Positions 5,511 to 8,240 of a stretch of DNA of 8,240 bases are shown piece after piece (the stretch's first letter is position 1; each line of letters begins with the position of its first letter). The DNA comes from an uncultured Collinsella sp. (lineage in GTDB: Bacteria > Actinomycetota > Coriobacteriia > Coriobacteriales > Coriobacteriaceae). The notes under the pieces were generated by a model. It saw only the letters and a program-made list of their open reading frames with translations, ran no database searches and was not told where the DNA came from. The translations under genes and the position numbers were made by a program. The stretch lies in NCBI GenBank assembly GCA_902492825.1, contig CABUMZ010000089.1:1-8240 (forward strand), given 5' to 3'.

Positions 5511-7214
5511 TTATCCCAGCAGGCTCAAGCCAACGGAGACAAACGCCAGGATAACGCCGACGATGGACTCGCCGCCCAGCAGGCCGCTGGCAACGACCAG
5601 GCCCTGCTCCTGGAAGGCGGCATCCTTGGCGGCCTTCTCCTCGTCCGAAAGACCGGCCTCGGCGTCGCGGTGAGCGGCCCACTTGTCGTAGACGAGTTTA
5701 ACGCAGGAGCCCAGGAAAGCCGTGAGCGACATATAGAACGGCAGGTACACGCCCAGGCCGATCATCATGGCCGGAATGCCGAGCCAGTACATGACGATGC
5801 CGGCGATAAAGCCGCCTGCGAACCACGGCACGCTCGGGATGCCCGAGACCATGGTGGCGACCACGCTTGCCTGCGCGGCAACAAAGCTCTTGTCGGGGCC
5901 GAAGGCGTCCGGACCATAGGCGGTGACGAGCGCGACCATGACGGCGGCGGCGACCAGGGCGCCCACGATGCCGCCGATGGCCTGGCCAACCCACTGTGCG
6001 CGCGGGTTGGTGCCCAGCACGGCGCCGGCCTTAAAGTCGTTCATGACGTCGCCCGCAAGGCCGCACGCCACGGCCACGATGCCGGCGATAAAGAACAGCT
6101 TGACCTGGGCGATCTGTGCAAAGGCCGCCACGATGAGCATGACGATGAGGCCGAAGATCTCCATGGGGTCGATACCCGTCTGGCCGCAGCTCTGTGCACT
6201 CATGATGGTGGTGACAAAGGTGAACAGCGTGACGATGACGGCCGGAACGGGGCCAAGGTCGAGCACGATGGCGATGATTACGGCGATGGCGGCAGCGCCC
6301 AGGCCGATGATACCGGCGTCGAGCTTAAGGGAGCCCGAGATGAGCGACTGCTCGTCGGTGTCGGTGGAGCTGTCGGCGGCGAGGCCGCGGACGATACCGG
6401 CGACCTGCGGAAGGATGTCCTTAAGGACGACGGCGACGCCAAAGCCCATCATGAGGCCCATACCCAGGGACTTGACGATACCCTGCGCGGTCACAACATC
6501 GAACAGACCGGCAGCGGTGCCGCCGACAATGATGCCAAAATTGCCCAGCAGCGCGCCGGCAAACCAGAACGCGACCGGGGCGAAGCCCACGAGGAAGCCG
6601 ACGGAGAGCAGCATGGGCGAGTTGTAGATGGCAAAGGTCACGCCGGGGATGTTGAGCGTGCACAGCATACTGGGCACCACGCCCAGGGCGTCGCGCAGCA
6701 CGCTGTAGATGCCGGCGATGGCCATGGAGCCAAAGAGCTGCTTGCCGGTCTTGCCGCCGGCCTCGGTCGCACGCAGGGTCTGAGCCGCGGCGTTGCCGGT
6801 GGGGAACTCAAGTGCGGCGTCCACGATAAAGTGACGGTGGATGAGTGCCGTGGCCAACAGGCCCAGGATGGTGCCAGCGAGTGCCACGATAAACATGTCG
6901 AGCCAGCTGATCTGGTCGGCATAGCCCAGCATCCAGGCGCCCGGGATGGTAAACGCCAGACCGCCGGCGACCATGGCGCCTGCGGACATGATGGTGTGGG
7001 TGACGTTGGCCTCGTTGAGGCTGGCGTTGCCCATGAGCTTCAGGAAGAACAGCGAGATGACGGCAGCGAAAATGATCGGCCAGGGGAGGGCGCCCATCTT
7101 GAGGGCCGTGTAGGCCGAGCTTGCCGTGATGATCACGCAGCCAAGGACGCCGATGACGACGCCGCGCAGCGTGAGTTGCCCGCGCATCGAAGCACGGTTC
7201 GAGGGATTGCTCAT
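5511..7214 (-). CDS. OPT family oligopeptide transporter
   Basis: This complete 567-residue inner-membrane protein belongs to the prokaryotic branch of the OPT (oligopeptide transporter) family, proton-coupled importers of small peptides or, in some members, metal chelates. It is hydrophobic throughout, with about 12-15 predicted membrane segments starting near residue 15. Family motifs are EFPTGNAAAQTL (136-147), the segment GDVMNDFKAGAVLGTNPRAQ (388-407) and SGLLGGESIVGVIL (543-556) near the C-terminus. Two polar stretches, 278-297 (Ser/Thr/Asp-rich) and 508-536 (charged and alanine-rich), are likely cytoplasmic loops. ATG at 7214 is fixed by AAAGGAG with a 6-base gap. The gene has a GC-rich structured upstream region and a strong terminator, so it is a single transcription unit. 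Peptides are the likely cargo, but the substrate is not visible in the sequence. Confidence 0.93.
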   Translation of the reverse strand: MSNPSNRASMRGQLTLRGVVIGVLGCVIITASSAYTALKMGALPWPIIFAAVISLFFLKLMGNASLNEANVTHTIMSAGAMVAGGLAFTIPGAWMLGYADQISWLDMFIVALAGTILGLLATALIHRHFIVDAALEFPTGNAAAQTLRATEAGGKTGKQLFGSMAIAGIYSVLRDALGVVPSMLCTLNIPGVTFAIYNSPMLLSVGFLVGFAPVAFWFAGALLGNFGIIVGGTAAGLFDVVTAQGIVKSLGMGLMMGFGVAVVLKDILPQVAGIVRGLAADSSTDTDEQSLISGSLKLDAGIIGLGAAAIAVIIAIVLDLGPVPAVIVTLFTFVTTIMSAQSCGQTGIDPMEIFGLIVMLIVAAFAQIAQVKLFFIAGIVAVACGLAGDVMNDFKAGAVLGTNPRAQWVGQAIGGIVGALVAAAVMVALVTAYGPDAFGPDKSFVAAQASVVATMVSGIPSVPWFAGGFIAGIVMYWLGIPAMMIGLGVYLPFYMSLTAFLGSCVKLVYDKWAAHRDAEAGLSDEEKAAKDAAFQEQGLVVASGLLGGESIVGVILAFVSVGLSLLG

Positions 7215-7238
7215 ATAGAACTCCTTTGCGTATATCCG

Positions 7239-7317
7239 CTTCCCCCGGGAGCGCCGTTACGGATACGGCGCGGGAAGTCGGGTTACCAAGGGTCGCCGCG
7301 TGAGCTCGCAAACGACC
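7239..7317 (-). promoter_or_regulatory. Structured 5' leader of the OPT transporter gene (two hairpins)
   Basis: Two hairpins lie between a possible -10 and the start codon. The promoter-distal one is CTTCCC/GGGAAG (7239-7244, 7272-7277) plus GCGCCGT/ACGGCGC (7251-7257, 7265-7271), with a 6-base one-sided bulge and a 7-base loop. The other is GGTCG/CGACC (7291-7295, 7313-7317) with an inner CGC/GCG pair. A CTCC within the first hairpin could alternatively pair with GGAG of the Shine-Dalgarno, which suggests translational control. It does not match any riboswitch class I can recognise. Confidence 0.4.
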
Positions 7318-7324
7318 GCGCACC

Positions 7325-7330
7325 AGTATA
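7325..7330 (-). promoter_or_regulatory. Possible -10 box for the OPT transporter gene
   Basis: The minus strand reads TATACT here (5 of 6 to consensus), about 110 bases before the transporter ATG. No recognisable -35 lies at 16-18 bases, so this is a weak call. Confidence 0.35.
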
Positions 7331-7389
7331 GCCGCAAGCTAGTCATTTTGGGACGGGGCTATTTTAGCTACCCCTGTTTGCCGGAGGGA

Positions 7390-7395
7390 TATACT
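7390..7395 (+). promoter_or_regulatory. Possible -10 box for coaX
   Basis: TATACT lies 27 bases before the coaX ATG, so transcription would start near 7402 and give a short leader containing the AAGGAG at 7409-7414. The -35 position shows no good match. It mirrors the TATACT on the opposite strand at 7325-7330 in this divergent promoter region. Confidence 0.4.
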
Positions 7396-7422
7396 GCTGG
7401 GCAGACGAAAGGAGCGCCGACG

Positions 7423-8240
7423 ATGCTTAATGGGTGCGCATATATATTGACGGTCGACGTGGGCAACACGTTCATTCGCTTTGGCCTGTTTGCAGAGGAT
7501 TCGGCCGCGGCGCAGGAATGTCCGCTTGCGACGTGCGAGATCACCACGCCGTCGAGCATCACAGCAGACGAGGCGCGCATGCGTCTCGTGCAGGTCATGG
7601 CCGCACTGGCGGCCGATGCGGGCATGCCGGGTGCGCTTGTGCCCGCGGCTGCTGTGCTGAGCTGCGTGGTCCCGGCGCTCGAGCGCCCGTGGAAGGAAGC
7701 GCTTTCCCGTACCTGCTCGGGGCGCGTGCTCACGGTGGGGCCGGGACTTAAGACCGGCATGCCCGTGCACTACGACGACCCGGCCGAGATCGGTCCCGAC
7801 CGCATCGCCGATGCCGTGGCGGCCCGCGTCGTCTACGGCTCGCCGTGCATCGTGATTGACCTGGGCACGACGACCAATATCGAGGTCATCGACGCGCACG
7901 GTACCTTTGTCGGCGGCGTTATCGCGCCGGGGCTGGCGCTCGGCGCCCGCTCGCTTTCGGCGGCAGCAGCGCGCCTGCCTCAGGTCGAGCCCTCGGCGCC
8001 GACACACGTCATCGGCCGCAACACGCGCGAGGCCATGCGCTCGGGCGTGGTTCTGGGCGAGGTGGCCCGCATCGATGGCATGCTCGACATGGTGCTTGCC
8101 GAGATGCGCGCGACCAAGGCCGCGGGGGAGGGTGATGTGCCCATCGTCATTACCGGCGACGATGCCGAGGCACTTGCGGCGCTGGTCGGCCATAGCCTGA
8201 CGGTCGATGACGCGTTGACGCTGCGGGGTCTCGCCGAGCT
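7423..8240 (+). CDS. coaX: Type III pantothenate kinase (3' end just outside window)
   Basis: CoaX phosphorylates pantothenate with ATP, the first committed step of coenzyme A synthesis, in the cytoplasm. It has an ASKHA (acetate/sugar kinase, Hsc70, actin) fold. The 272 visible residues show, in order, TVDVGNT (10-16, phosphate loop), HYDDPAEIGPDRIADAVAA (116-134, with Asp126 of the GxDR motif as probable catalytic base), IDLGTTTNIEVID (145-157, second phosphate motif), GGVIAPGL (164-171), ARLPQVE (183-189) and IGRNTREAMRSGVVLG (197-212). Two motifs deviate: GTTTN where GTATT is usual, and ITGDDAE (243-249) where TGG is usual. ATG at 7423 is set by AAGGAG 8 bases upstream. The last residues, DALTLRGLAE, correspond to the usual C-terminal DxxLTLxGL, so only a few codons are missing. 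It is divergent from the transporter gene. Confidence 0.9.
   Translation, partial: MLNGCAYILTVDVGNTFIRFGLFAEDSAAAQECPLATCEITTPSSITADEARMRLVQVMAALAADAGMPGALVPAAAVLSCVVPALERPWKEALSRTCSGRVLTVGPGLKTGMPVHYDDPAEIGPDRIADAVAARVVYGSPCIVIDLGTTTNIEVIDAHGTFVGGVIAPGLALGARSLSAAAARLPQVEPSAPTHVIGRNTREAMRSGVVLGEVARIDGMLDMVLAEMRATKAAGEGDVPIVITGDDAEALAALVGHSLTVDDALTLRGLAE

Noticed and set aside
5296..5682. 129-codon N-terminal extension of the DUF389 gene
   Set aside because: The extension crosses the OPT terminator and overlaps the transporter's 3' end. The ATG at 5295 has a ribosome-binding site, a plausible promoter upstream and a family-like N-terminus.
5466..7331. 621-codon open frame on the plus strand
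   Set aside because: It lies antisense to the OPT transporter. Its translation is a low-complexity Asp/Gly/His/Ala-rich string with no domain, as expected opposite a GC-rich hydrophobic gene.
7215..7338. Known riboswitch or T-box upstream of the transporter
   Set aside because: I could not find a T-box signature or any other known conserved riboswitch core. Only generic hairpins are visible.

Overview
The window looks like chromosome of a high-GC anaerobic actinobacterium of the Coriobacteriia, most probably Collinsella or a close relative. The grounds are strong GC-rich codon bias in the core genes, a very large 2-hydroxyacyl-CoA dehydratase/activase-type protein, an aryl-sulfate sulfotransferase remnant, a prokaryotic OPT peptide transporter and a type III pantothenate kinase. 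The genus is inferred from gene content and sequence character, not from a database match.

Layout. (1) Positions 2-1456, plus strand: C-terminal 484 residues of a large activase/dehydratase-family protein, closed by a strong intrinsic terminator. (2) 1457-1872: gene-free spacer dominated by a 130-nt imperfect inverted repeat (1574-1703) that looks like a dispersed element. (3) 1873-2832, plus: complete 3-hydroxyacyl-CoA dehydrogenase, followed by a hairpin terminator. (4) 2887-3390, plus: 5'-truncated aryl-sulfate sulfotransferase remnant. (5) 3391-4030, plus: a perfect hairpin, a 12-codon ORF with an excellent Shine-Dalgarno, and one base later a 149-residue membrane-anchored protein of unknown function with codon use unlike its neighbours. 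(6) 4031-4155: hairpin between convergent genes. (7) 4156-5295, minus: DUF389 membrane protein with an embedded EF-hand-like loop, with a recognisable promoter. (8) 5511-7214, minus: OPT-family oligopeptide transporter with a strong terminator and a structured upstream leader. (9) 7423-8240, plus: coaX, divergent from the transporter and cut by the window end a few residues before its expected C-terminus.

The genes do not form one pathway. The two acyl-CoA-related proteins at the left are separated by a terminator and a repeat, so they look like independent units. The transporter and coaX share a divergent promoter region. No CRISPR array, tRNA, rRNA, insertion sequence or transposase was seen. 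The least explained parts are the inverted-repeat element, the leader ORF with its unknown membrane protein, and the structured leader of the transporter.
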